The notes under the pieces are model-generated. The model saw only the letters and a program-made list of their open reading frames with translations, was not told the origin of the DNA and made no database searches. A DNA stretch of 64,000 nt, from the NCBI RefSeq assembly GCF_003026365.1, contig NZ_PYOM01000012.1:62001-126000 (forward strand). The letters are read 5' to 3'. Origin of the DNA: Photobacterium angustum. GTDB taxonomy: Bacteria > Pseudomonadota > Gammaproteobacteria > Enterobacterales > Vibrionaceae. The translations under genes were made by a program, and so were the position numbers. How positions within the stretch are numbered: position 1 is the first letter of the stretch; each line of letters begins with the position of its first letter. Positions 17,748-25,723 of this stretch are shown here, piece by piece.

Positions 17748-18539
17748 GTGGTAGTTAATAGCCAACAATTAAGTCAGCAATACGAAGAATTAGGTTACTT
17801 TGTTATTCGCAATTATTTCAGTGAAGATCTGATAGCTTCACTTAGAAAAGTCGTTTTAACTTTTCATGAATTATGGAAAGCTGACAACAAAGAGTTCTAT
17901 CAAGAAGAAGCATTTAACTCATCTTTGATTACTGGAACACAGTATTTATCTATCGCTGAGAGAACGGAACTTTTTGATTTCATTAGTTCAAAAAAGATCA
18001 TGGATGTGGTTGATGCCGTAATACCTAAAAATCCTGCTTTTATGAATACTCAACTGTTCTTTAATCCGGTGAACCCGCAACAAAAAGACTTTTGGCACCG
18101 TGATTGTCAATACGATTATGATATTGAAGACCAAATGAAAGTCATATTAGAAACGCAAGTGTTGCATCTTCGTGTCCCTTTATTTGATGAACCAGGCATG
18201 GAGATAATACCGGGGACACACAAACGCTGGGATAATGAAGAAGAATACAATGTTCGCCAAGAAGTGAATGGTAAAGTTAGTCATGATAGCCTTTCTGGTG
18301 GGAAGAAGATTGCATTATCAGCAGGTGATTTATTGGTATTTTCAGCAGATATGATTCATCGTGGTTTATACGGATTAGATCGCTTAGCATTGGATATTTT
18401 AATTTTTGATTCGGCATCTGATTATGTTGATTACGTTGATGATGATTGCTTACCGACTCAAATCATACTGAAAAATATAGCTGATCCACGATTGTTTATC
18501 AATACTCTACATCTTAAATCAATGGAGTTTGCTTCATAA
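17748..18539 (+). CDS. Phytanoyl-CoA dioxygenase family protein, Fe(II)/2-oxoglutarate type
   Basis: A 263-residue double-stranded beta-helix enzyme. The iron triad can be read as H117 and D119 (FWHRDCQ) and H204 (DMIHRGLYG), with R212 eight residues later as the likely 2-oxoglutarate anchor. The PhyH family hydroxylates varied small molecules, and the substrate is not evident. The start is GTG at 17748 with GAAGG six bases upstream. It lies 284 bases after mesD on the same strand, so co-transcription is uncertain. No carrier-protein or siderophore-synthesis gene is adjacent, so I cannot assign a pathway. Confidence 0.82.
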   Translation: MVVNSQQLSQQYEELGYFVIRNYFSEDLIASLRKVVLTFHELWKADNKEFYQEEAFNSSLITGTQYLSIAERTELFDFISSKKIMDVVDAVIPKNPAFMNTQLFFNPVNPQQKDFWHRDCQYDYDIEDQMKVILETQVLHLRVPLFDEPGMEIIPGTHKRWDNEEEYNVRQEVNGKVSHDSLSGGKKIALSAGDLLVFSADMIHRGLYGLDRLALDILIFDSASDYVDYVDDDCLPTQIILKNIADPRLFINTLHLKSMEFAS

Positions 18540-18862
18540 AAATATAAAAATGATGTGTGAAAGGGAGTTCAACATTAGTTTTACATTAAGCCTAATAAAT
18601 TTCTATTATCCATATTAATGATTCTAGTCGTATAGCTAATAATTATCATTTTGACTAATCTTTAATACTATAAATTACGCTCATGATTAAAGTTAATTCA
18701 TCTTATTTATCCTATCAAGAATTTCTTATATTTGAGAAAATAAAAAAGTACTAAATTTTATTGTGACTTTTTTAGTTGTTGCTGAGTTTGTGTAAATACA
18801 GCCGGGTATTGCCATGGACTGAATATAAATAAAAACAAAGCAACAATTAAAGGAGTAGTATC
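18540..18862. other. AT-rich regulatory gap upstream of the outer-membrane protein
   Basis: This 323-base gap has no ORF. It contains the best Fur-box match of the window (18635-18653) and ends with AAAGGAG about ten bases before the ATG at 18863. I see no small-RNA gene I could defend. Confidence 0.45.
18635..18653 (-). promoter_or_regulatory. Fur box upstream of the outer-membrane barrel gene
   Basis: On the minus strand CAAAATGATAATTATTAGC matches the 19-base Fur consensus at 15 positions by hand count, with a full ATGATAAT core. It lies about 210 bases upstream of the gene at 18863. Confidence 0.6.
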
Positions 18863-20041
18863 ATGAAATCAACAATCACTGCGGTGTCTGCTGCGGTTGG
18901 TATGCTGGTATCTTCAGTCACTTTAGCTGAACAAATTAGCATGTTTGATTATGATGAAGCGACATCAGCGTATGAAGATGCGTACTTAGATGCGCAATTT
19001 GATTTACGAGATGGTAATCAAGATCAGGCCAGTTATAACGCTATTGCAAGTGCAAATTATGATCGTGTGTTTTCCTCGGCAAATCGTAATACGCGAATTG
19101 AATTCGTCGGTGATATAAACATCAGTCAAGGCCCTAATAGTAATGATGAACGTAAAGAAAATTACCAAGCTTTAGCTGCCTTAACTAATGATATGTACTT
19201 TAGCCCTAAGAAAAATGATTTTTTTTGGTATGGTAAAGCAGAAGTTGGTGCCCAGACTGATATGAAAGATCCCTTTACTAAGTTAACGGCTGGTTTAGGT
19301 TATGGGCGAGTGATAAATGCAACTCCAATGGCAAAAGCGATCCGTGTTATTCAATCTCTTCAAGAACATGGTTTATTAGGAGGAAATGTTAGTCGAGAAA
19401 CGTATCAAAATGTAGCACAAGTTATATCAAGAGAAGCAGCTTATCGTAGCCGTTATGGTTCTGCTGATTATGCCGAGTATTGGGTTGAAGATATCGGTAG
19501 AGCTTTAGACAATCAACTAAGTGCACGAGGCGCAGTAAGCTCTTACGATGTATTGATCAATGAACGAATTTCAACCCGAAAATATGGCTGGCTAGTCAGA
19601 GCAGGTGGTGGCGCGGTAATAACTAACTATGATGGTTCTGAGACCAAACCAGCGCTTGAAGTAGGGGCGGAATACCATTATCCAATTAATAACCAAACCC
19701 AATTTTCAAATGAAGCGATTTTAACCGCAATTCTTGATGATGGTAATAATGGCTTTAACGCAACTAATACTATGTCTTTAACTTATGAACTGCGTGACAA
19801 TATTGATTGGGAAAACGCATGGTTACTCACTTATGCAGCGAGTGATAAAACAGAAGATTTAATGACTAATAGTTTACGTTCAACATTTCGTTACTATGTA
19901 TCTAATTCTATAAGTGTATCCGTTACTGGCGGCTTGTCTAAAACTGAAGATAATATTGACTATGATGGAACAACTAACACTAATCGAAATGATGATATCG
20001 ATACAACATTCCACGTTGGATTAACATACCGTTTGAAGTAA
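18863..20041 (+). CDS. Outer-membrane beta-barrel protein candidate, family not recognised
   Basis: A 392-residue exported protein. The signal peptide is MKSTITAVSAAVGMLVSSVTLA, cleaved before EQISM. The mature part has an acidic, Tyr-rich N-terminus (DYDEATSAYEDAYLDAQFD) and a helical insert at about 155-225. The last 170 residues alternate like amphipathic strands and end in HVGLTYRLK, which resembles a barrel finish, although the last residue is not aromatic. I do not recognise the family. It has a strong ribosome site (AAAGGAG), its own terminator and an upstream Fur-like box. It directly precedes an ECF sigma factor gene, which may be its regulator. Confidence 0.7.
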   Translation: MKSTITAVSAAVGMLVSSVTLAEQISMFDYDEATSAYEDAYLDAQFDLRDGNQDQASYNAIASANYDRVFSSANRNTRIEFVGDINISQGPNSNDERKENYQALAALTNDMYFSPKKNDFFWYGKAEVGAQTDMKDPFTKLTAGLGYGRVINATPMAKAIRVIQSLQEHGLLGGNVSRETYQNVAQVISREAAYRSRYGSADYAEYWVEDIGRALDNQLSARGAVSSYDVLINERISTRKYGWLVRAGGGAVITNYDGSETKPALEVGAEYHYPINNQTQFSNEAILTAILDDGNNGFNATNTMSLTYELRDNIDWENAWLLTYAASDKTEDLMTNSLRSTFRYYVSNSISVSVTGGLSKTEDNIDYDGTTNTNRNDDIDTTFHVGLTYRLK

Positions 20042-20067
20042 AAAAATCACCTCCTAGACGCTAAAAC

Positions 20068-20110
20068 ACAGACTTTCTTTTTTATAAGACAAGTCTGTAT
20101 TTTTTTTTGC
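20068..20110 (+). terminator. Intrinsic terminator after the barrel gene
   Basis: ACAGACTT pairs with AAGTCTGT (8 bp) across a 15-base loop, followed by a run of T. It separates the barrel gene from the sigma factor gene. Confidence 0.75.
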
Positions 20111-20187
20111 ATATAGTAAATATGTATTGCGATTAACATGATTTTTTTGTCATTGAAATAATATAAAATTACTATACGGATATGATA

Positions 20188-20766
20188 ATGAATATATTAA
20201 ATAATGGTTTATTAAATGAAGTTGATTTACTCAATGTTTTTCAAAATAATAGATCAAAGAGGAATGAAATATTTTCATTGTTAATGAAACCTTATTGGTC
20301 ATCTTTATACTCAAGGTGTATGTTTAGAATTAATGATCGCAGTAGTATTGATGATGTTTTTCAGGATGTTTTATTAAGAATTTATCAAGCACTACCAAAA
20401 TATTGTCATCAAGGCGTTTTTAGGGCATGGATTTATACAATCGCAGATAATGTTTGTTATTCCTATTTAGAAAAAAAGATAAAATATAATAAAAATAATA
20501 TTTCTATCGAGAATATTGAGCCTGTAAGTAATTATAATCAAGTCAATATCGAAGATAAAATTGATTTGGGTGTATTATTAGATGAATTATCTCACAGTGA
20601 ACAAGAGATTATTGATTTACGATTTTTTCAAGATCTAACATTAATAGAAATTAGTGATATTTTGTGTATAACAATTAGTGCTTGTAAAATGCGTCTATAT
20701 CGCGCGCTGAAGTTACTTCATGAAATACTATTTAGAAAAAAATGCCTTGTGGATTTGCAGCATTAA
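20188..20766 (+). CDS. ECF-type RNA polymerase sigma factor without visible anti-sigma
   Basis: A 192-residue sigma-70 family protein of the ECF class. Region 2 shows DDVFQDVLLRIYQALPKY and FRAWIYTIADNVCYSYL. Region 4 shows LSHSEQEIIDLRFFQDLTLIEI followed by a helix-turn-helix (ISACKMRLYRALKLLHE). ECF factors direct polymerase to small regulons, usually under an anti-sigma factor. None is encoded next to it; the following gene is a PepSY membrane protein, which could be tested as a partner. The ATG at 20188 is preferred because ACGGA lies seven bases upstream. The DNA is visibly more AT-rich than its neighbours, which may reflect acquisition. Confidence 0.85.
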   Translation: MNILNNGLLNEVDLLNVFQNNRSKRNEIFSLLMKPYWSSLYSRCMFRINDRSSIDDVFQDVLLRIYQALPKYCHQGVFRAWIYTIADNVCYSYLEKKIKYNKNNISIENIEPVSNYNQVNIEDKIDLGVLLDELSHSEQEIIDLRFFQDLTLIEISDILCITISACKMRLYRALKLLHEILFRKKCLVDLQH

Positions 20767-20930
20767 GGTGCTGAGTTCTTAAACTGTAAAGAGTGTGCTT
20801 TCCAAACCAGTGAACGCCTTTTTTATTCACTTTTTTGTTTTCATTCAGTTGGTTACGTTTTTTTTGCTAATATTTTATTACTCTCTCTATAATCCTCTCC
20901 ATTTACTAACGTAAACAATGTAAATTGAAT

Positions 20931-20955
20931 GCCAATAAGAACGATTATCAATTAA
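20931..20955 (+). promoter_or_regulatory. Overlapping Fur-like sites upstream of the iron operon
   Basis: GCCAATAAGAACGATTATC (20931-20949) matches the Fur consensus at 12 of 19 positions. An equally good minus-strand match is shifted by six bases (20937-20955). Offset overlapping sites are typical of Fur operators. The pair lies 40 bases before the first gene of the nine-gene operon. Confidence 0.55.
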
Positions 20956-20994
20956 ATTACTGCCATTCTAAGTAGGTAGCTAGTTTTTTTGACT

Positions 20995-21624
20995 ATGGTG
21001 TTAAAGCAAAAAAATGTCCAGTTATGGGCTCGTCGTCTTCATATTTACATTTCCATGGCGTTGTTATTGATTGTTTTATTTTTTGCCATTACTGGCATCA
21101 CTTTAAATCGTCCTGAGTTGTTTGTATCTGATACACCCAGTGTGGTAGAGCAAAAAATTACCATACCTACTTCATTACTTTCGTCTGAGCAAGGTCAGTT
21201 CGTACCTAACAAATCGGCTTTGATCAGCTATCTCTCTAAACATACCGATGTACGTGGTACGGCTTCTGGTATTGAGATCTTTACAGATCTTGAGGGTGAC
21301 GAATTAGTCGAAGGCGAGATCTCATTAGATTACAAAGGCCCTGGTTATAACGCTGTGGTCTTTATTGATATGACAACCGCACAAGCGAATATCGAAATCA
21401 CCAATTATGGTGTTATTGCGCTACTTAACGATCTTCATAAAGGTCGTAATAGTGGTGAGGTTTGGAAGTGGTTTATTGATATTACTGCGGTTTTGATGAT
21501 CTGTTTTGTGTTAACGGGTGTGTGTTTGCTACTACCGAAAAAGAAAACACTTAATACATCAATGAAGTGGATGAGTTTCGGCTCAGTTATTACAGCCATT
21601 ATCTACATTGTATTTGTTCCTTAA
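20995..21624 (+). CDS. PepSY-associated membrane protein, FpvG-like
   Basis: A 209-residue inner-membrane protein of the PepSY-associated family. An N-terminal RRLHIYISMALLLIVLFFAITGITLN (conserved RxxH near the helix) precedes a periplasmic domain of about 100 residues with PGYNAVVFIDMTT. A second helix (FIDITAVLMICFVLTGVCLLL) follows LNDLHKGR, and a third helix closes the chain. Pseudomonas FpvG, the inner-membrane factor for periplasmic reduction of ferripyoverdine, belongs to this class. Conserved His residues beside the helices suit haem or redox cofactors. It is the first gene of the operon and lies behind Fur-like sites; ATG 20995 is chosen. Confidence 0.82.
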   Translation: MVLKQKNVQLWARRLHIYISMALLLIVLFFAITGITLNRPELFVSDTPSVVEQKITIPTSLLSSEQGQFVPNKSALISYLSKHTDVRGTASGIEIFTDLEGDELVEGEISLDYKGPGYNAVVFIDMTTAQANIEITNYGVIALLNDLHKGRNSGEVWKWFIDITAVLMICFVLTGVCLLLPKKKTLNTSMKWMSFGSVITAIIYIVFVP

Positions 21625-21641
21625 TATTTAGCAGGTTAACG

Positions 21642-22166
21642 ATGACCATTAAAAATAAATTAAAAAAGACCGTACTGGCAACGTTACTGCTGGCACCTTT
21701 ATCAACGGTATGGGCGGCACCTTTGCCAGAAACCGCTCAGCTAGATGTTGAACTAAGTTTACCCAAAATTGAAACCTCAATGTACGCCCGTCCTTATGTC
21801 GCGGTGTGGATTGAAAACAGTGAACGTAAACCCGTAAGAACGATGCAGCTTTGGGTCGGTAAAGACGAATGGCTGAAAGATTTACGTAGCTGGTGGCGCA
21901 AAGTGGGTCGTTATGACCGAGAACTTGTTGATGCTGTTACATCTGCCACACGTCCGGTGGGTGAATACCGTTTTTCATGGGATGGCTTAGATGATAAAGA
22001 CAACCGTGTAGAACAAGGGGATTATACCTTTTACGTTGAAGTGGTACGTGAACATGGCGGACGTAACTATTTACGACAGAAATTAACGCTCGGCGAAAGT
22101 GCTGTTAGCCATGTTTTAGCACCAACACAAGAAACTGGCACTATCAAGATTAACTACAAACTCTAA
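21642..22166 (+). CDS. DUF2271 domain periplasmic protein
   Basis: A 174-residue exported protein with signal peptide MTIKNKLKKTVLATLLLAPLSTVWA and a DUF2271 domain: RPYVAVWIENSERKPVRTMQLW, KDLRSWWRKVGR and GEYRFSWDGLDDKDN. The last element resembles FlgD-type Ig-like turns (WDG.D..G). DUF2271 proteins often sit beside PepSY reductase-like membrane proteins and FMN-transferases; their function is not established. It starts 17 bases after the PepSY gene, so the two are co-transcribed. The ATG at 21642 is chosen because it creates the signal peptide; an in-frame upstream extension overlaps the preceding gene. Confidence 0.83.
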   Translation: MTIKNKLKKTVLATLLLAPLSTVWAAPLPETAQLDVELSLPKIETSMYARPYVAVWIENSERKPVRTMQLWVGKDEWLKDLRSWWRKVGRYDRELVDAVTSATRPVGEYRFSWDGLDDKDNRVEQGDYTFYVEVVREHGGRNYLRQKLTLGESAVSHVLAPTQETGTIKINYKL

Positions 22167-22179
22167 GTGAATTGTCATC

Positions 22180-23010
22180 ATGAATAATAAATTAAAAGCA
22201 CTATCTTTAGCATGCCTAGTGACAGCGGGATTAGGTGTGGCATCTGTCGCTCAAGCACACCCACGTTGGGTATTACCTTCACATTTCACTGTTTCCAAAG
22301 AGGGCGGTGATTGGCTGTCATTTGATGTTACAGCGTCACACGGAACATTTGTTTATGATAAGCCAGCAAGCATTGAAACGACACAAGTTGTTATGCCTGA
22401 TGGTCGTATTACTTACCCTAATTTCACCATTCGTGGTAAACGTCGTGCGATTTTTGATTTCTTTTTTGAAGAAGAAGGTACTCATAAAGTACAAATTAAT
22501 CAGACACCTAGATACTACACGTTCTACAAAGCTGGACGTCGTGATACTGAAAAACGTATGGAAGCGAATAAAGCGGATCGTATGACAATACTCCCAGAAA
22601 AATCACGTGACGTTGTCACTCAGGTGAGTTATACCCGTGCAGAAAGTTATGTGACTGTTGGGAAACCATCAACTAAAGCGATGGAACTGACAGGTAAATA
22701 TCTTGAAATGGTACCTGTTACACACCCATCTGACATTGTTGAGGGCGAACCAGTAACCTTCCAATTTTTCTTTAATGGTAAACCGCAAGCAGGAGTAACG
22801 GCGGACATTACACGTGAAGGAACACTATACCGTAATCACCAAGAGCAAATTGATGTAGTAAGTGATAAAGACGGCAAGATCACCTTCACTCCAGAAGTGG
22901 CGGGGCGTTACCTAATGAAATCGAATTATAAAGGTATGGTTGAAAACGATCCTATGTACGACCGTGCAAACGTCAATGTTCACTTAACTTTTGAAACCTT
23001 ACTTCAGTAA
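22180..23010 (+). CDS. DUF4198 domain periplasmic protein with predicted N-terminal His
   Basis: A 276-residue exported protein. The signal peptide ends AQA, and the mature chain would start HPRWVLPSHF. DUF4198 proteins are Ig-like periplasmic proteins linked to uptake of transition metals; several start the mature chain with His, as metal-binding CopC-like folds do. A second domain follows from about residue 180 (VEGEPVTFQFFFNGKPQAG, then DKDGKITFTPEVAGRYL). It starts 13 bases after the DUF2271 gene. A 9-bp hairpin follows its stop. A metal-chaperone or reduction-partner role is inferred from context only. Confidence 0.82.
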   Translation: MNNKLKALSLACLVTAGLGVASVAQAHPRWVLPSHFTVSKEGGDWLSFDVTASHGTFVYDKPASIETTQVVMPDGRITYPNFTIRGKRRAIFDFFFEEEGTHKVQINQTPRYYTFYKAGRRDTEKRMEANKADRMTILPEKSRDVVTQVSYTRAESYVTVGKPSTKAMELTGKYLEMVPVTHPSDIVEGEPVTFQFFFNGKPQAGVTADITREGTLYRNHQEQIDVVSDKDGKITFTPEVAGRYLMKSNYKGMVENDPMYDRANVNVHLTFETLLQ

Positions 23011-23024
23011 TACTACTTCTGGTT

Positions 23025-23047
23025 AAGGCGTGAATTTATCACGCCTT
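23025..23047 (+). other. Intercistronic hairpin without T-tract
   Basis: A perfect 9-bp stem AAGGCGTGA / TCACGCCTT with a 5-base loop. No T-run follows, so it is more likely an mRNA stability or processing element inside the operon than a terminator. Confidence 0.6.
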
Positions 23048-23094
23048 GATCTATGCATTCTTTAAGCCTGTGTTTGGGCTTGTTTGAGGTTTTT

Positions 23095-23418
23095 ATGACA
23101 ATGAAATCATCCATTATTGCGGCATCTTTGCTTTGCGTAGGAACATTTTCAACGCCAGCATTTGCTCATTTTCCACTAATGAGTTGTTGGTTTGAAGCCG
23201 ATAAAGTGTTGTGTGAAGCTGGTTATAGTGATGGCAGTACCGCGGTGGAGTACAACGTTGATATGTTTGATTACGACGATAACTTAATTGCGAAAGGCAT
23301 GACAGATAAACGCTCGATTGCAGAGTTCACCATGCCTGATACTGACTTTTATTTGGTTTTTGATGCTGGGCATGAGAACCCTGTTGAAGTCGATGTTGTT
23401 GAGATAAAAGAAAAATGA
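23095..23418 (+). CDS. Small exported protein with predicted N-terminal His, FpvJ/FpvH-like position
   Basis: A 107-residue exported protein. The signal peptide ends TPAFA, so the mature chain should begin HFPLMSCWFE, with two cysteines soon after (C in MSCW and VLCEAG) and an acidic end. I do not recognise a named family. It overlaps the next gene by four bases. The ATG at 23095 has GAGGT four bases upstream; ATG 23101 is an alternative start. The N-terminal His plus a Cys pair suggests metal or haem binding. Its place before the DUF6162 gene corresponds to the small periplasmic partners in the Pseudomonas fpv locus. Confidence 0.75.
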   Translation: MTMKSSIIAASLLCVGTFSTPAFAHFPLMSCWFEADKVLCEAGYSDGSTAVEYNVDMFDYDDNLIAKGMTDKRSIAEFTMPDTDFYLVFDAGHENPVEVDVVEIKEK

Positions 23419-24002
23419 TCCGTCAAACTGTTCGCTCTGATAATGGAGATCGAGAAGGTAAGTGGGTCGCATTATGTATTGGATTAATCTTGTTGGTGTC
23501 TTTTGTTTTACTCCCTTATCACCAAACTAAGCAGCCAAAATCGGCACTGCTTTCGCATCAAGTTTCAATTACTGATTTAGCCGCTGAAGAGATCGCTATG
23601 ATTGCGGAATTACGGCTTGCTCATGAAGAAATCCGTAACTTATATCAAGATAGCCAGTTAAGTTCTGCTATTGGTCAGTGGCCACAAATATCTGAGCTTC
23701 AAGAGTTTTGGATTGCTCCTTTTGTGACAGATAAAAGTTGGGAGCGAAAAGGTCGTCATCAGTGGACATTGATAACTGATGCTATCTATCAAGGTGTGAG
23801 AACCGATGATAAAGGTTCGATGTCGGTAGTGCTTAATAGTGATTCAGCGTTTCCCGATATTTGGCTCGCGATGAACGATAATGTGACCTTACTTGATGCC
23901 AATACATTACGCGATTTTGATGGAAAACAATTAATTAATAATGGTTGGACACAAATTGTGTTTAACGATTCTCCTAATAATAACGAATCACACAATCACT
24001 AA
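23415..24002 (+). CDS. DUF6162 family membrane-anchored protein, FpvK-like
   Basis: A 195-residue protein with one membrane helix near residues 16-32 (VALCIGLILLVSFVLLPY) and a periplasmic part. The latter contains EEIAMIAELRLAHEEIRNLY and later WERKGRHQWTLITDAIYQG. This fits the DUF6162 family, found next to metal ABC transporters and, in Pseudomonas, as FpvK in the ferripyoverdine-reduction operon. It overlaps the preceding small-protein gene by four bases (ATGA). The His-rich C-terminus (NNESHNH) could bind metal. Its molecular role is unknown. Confidence 0.78.
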   Translation: MIRQTVRSDNGDREGKWVALCIGLILLVSFVLLPYHQTKQPKSALLSHQVSITDLAAEEIAMIAELRLAHEEIRNLYQDSQLSSAIGQWPQISELQEFWIAPFVTDKSWERKGRHQWTLITDAIYQGVRTDDKGSMSVVLNSDSAFPDIWLAMNDNVTLLDANTLRDFDGKQLINNGWTQIVFNDSPNNNESHNH

Positions 24003-24030
24003 TAACGGCGCTTTGGTTTTATTGCCGTTA
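24003..24030 (+). other. Second intercistronic hairpin in the iron operon
   Basis: TAACGGC pairs with GCCGTTA (7 bp) across a 14-base T-rich loop, immediately after the DUF6162 stop. No T-run follows the stem. It may set the relative expression of the downstream transport genes. Confidence 0.4.
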
Positions 24031-24059
24031 ATCTTTACTGTACCGAGATTTAGATAACA

Positions 24060-24968
24060 ATGAATAAACTAATAAAATCTAGCCTTACTGCCATAGCATT
24101 GCTTATGAGTATGAATAGCTTTGCTGCTGATAAAAAGACCATTGGTATTACTCTACAGCCTTATTACAGTTATGTAAAAGCAGTTGTTGGCGATAAAGCA
24201 GAAATTTTGCCATTGGTTGATGCAGGTTTTAATCCCCATAATTATTTACCTCAACCTAACGATCTTAAACGTCTAAAAGAGATGGATATCATTGTGGTTA
24301 ATGGTATTGGTCACGATGATTTTGCGTTGAAAGTTATTCAAGCAGCAGATCGTGATGATTTGATTGTTATTGAAGCTAATAATGATGTTCCACTGTTGCC
24401 TGCGATGGGGCAGTCGGTTGGTAATGGCGCTGTGAACCCCCATACGTTTGTTGGATTATCTACCACGATTCAGAAGGTTTATACCATTGCTAATGAGTTG
24501 GCGAAAATTGATCCTGACAATTCCGCTGAATATCGAAAAAATGCCCGCGATTATGCCAAACAATTTCGTTTAATGAAGCGTGATGCAATGCTTACGCTGG
24601 GGGATTTAGATACAGCGGGAATGAAAGTTGCGACTACGCACAATGCGTATGGTTACTTATTGCAAGAGTTTGGTGTTGATGTTGCTGCCGTGATTGAACC
24701 TGCTCATGGTGTAGAACCAAGTGCAAGCCAACTACAAGAAACCATTGAGAAAATTAAACAATCAGGAATTGATGTTTTGTTTTACGAGTTAAACATGCCT
24801 AACCGTTATGTCGATACCATTGAAAAGGCAACAGGTGTTCAGTTATACCGTTTTTCTCACATGACACACGGTGAGTACGATGGTAAGAAAGTTGAGCTTG
24901 AGATGAAAGAAAATCTTGCCACATTGGTTGAAGCGATAAAGTTTGCTGCAAATAAGGATCAAGCATGA
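24060..24968 (+). CDS. Metal ABC transporter substrate-binding protein (cluster A-I, FpvC-like)
   Basis: A 302-residue periplasmic binding protein with signal peptide MNKLIKSSLTAIALLMSMNSFA. The three metal ligands of the ZnuA/PsaA family are at H60 (GFNPHNY), H128 (VNPHTF) and H194 (THNAYGY). An extended EPAHGVEPSASQL loop follows. It has no long His-rich loop, unlike zinc-specific ZnuA. It would capture a divalent metal for the ABC transporter encoded next. In the similar Pseudomonas locus the equivalent FpvC takes part in iron recovery from pyoverdine. Metal identity (Fe, Mn or Zn) is not proven; Fe is inferred from Fur-like sites. Confidence 0.88.
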   Translation: MNKLIKSSLTAIALLMSMNSFAADKKTIGITLQPYYSYVKAVVGDKAEILPLVDAGFNPHNYLPQPNDLKRLKEMDIIVVNGIGHDDFALKVIQAADRDDLIVIEANNDVPLLPAMGQSVGNGAVNPHTFVGLSTTIQKVYTIANELAKIDPDNSAEYRKNARDYAKQFRLMKRDAMLTLGDLDTAGMKVATTHNAYGYLLQEFGVDVAAVIEPAHGVEPSASQLQETIEKIKQSGIDVLFYELNMPNRYVDTIEKATGVQLYRFSHMTHGEYDGKKVELEMKENLATLVEAIKFAANKDQA

Positions 24969-25723
24969 TCATCGGTCCTAGCATTCAGTTAGCTAACGTT
25001 AACCTACAATACGGCCCTAATCAGATTTTATCTGAAATCACTCATCAATTTGACGGTGGGCAATGCCATGTGGTGATGGGACCTAATGGTGGTGGTAAAA
25101 CTTCACTTCTACGTTCTATTTTAGGTTTAACACCGTTTCGTGGCCAGATTGATATTTTATGGGATGAGTCAGTTAATAACGGTAAAGCCGGTACGATTGG
25201 TTATGTGCCACAAAAAGCAATGTTCGAACAAAGTTTGCCGTTAACAGTGATGGATTTTATATTATTAAATCAAACCCGTTCACCTTTATTTTGGCGTCAA
25301 CGCCAGAAAGATAAACAAATAGCATTAACGCAACTTGATCGTGTCGGTATGGCTAATCGTGCAGATCGCCGTATGGGGCAATTATCTGGTGGTGAACAAC
25401 AGCGCGTATTGTTTGCTCAAGCATTATTAGATAATCCCGATTTGCTGGTACTTGATGAGCCAACGACAGGTATGGATGAGCAGGGAGTGCGGTATTTAGA
25501 ATCGCTTATCAATGAATTTGTTAACCAAGGTAAAACTGTCTTAGCGGTTCATCATGATGTGACAGCGGTTCGACGTTTAGAGGCGCAAGTTCATGTGGTT
25601 AATCGTGTGTTAGTCGATAGCGGTGATCATAGTCAAGTATTGGTACCAGAGAAGATTGAACGTTTGTTTAATCATTATTCACAGCCAGCAGTATCTGCGT
25701 CTAATCAATCAGAGGTGGCGTAA
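24965..25723 (+). CDS. Metal ABC transporter ATP-binding protein (FpvD-like)
   Basis: A 252-residue ABC ATPase with Walker A GPNGGGKTS, the Q-loop region VPQKAMF, signature LSGGEQQRV, Walker B LLVLDEPTTG and the switch His in AVHHDV. It belongs to the MntB/ZnuC/SitB-type metal importers. It overlaps the binding-protein gene by four bases and the permease gene by one base (TAATG), as expected for one transporter. It powers import across the inner membrane. Confidence 0.93.
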   Translation: MIIGPSIQLANVNLQYGPNQILSEITHQFDGGQCHVVMGPNGGGKTSLLRSILGLTPFRGQIDILWDESVNNGKAGTIGYVPQKAMFEQSLPLTVMDFILLNQTRSPLFWRQRQKDKQIALTQLDRVGMANRADRRMGQLSGGEQQRVLFAQALLDNPDLLVLDEPTTGMDEQGVRYLESLINEFVNQGKTVLAVHHDVTAVRRLEAQVHVVNRVLVDSGDHSQVLVPEKIERLFNHYSQPAVSASNQSEVA

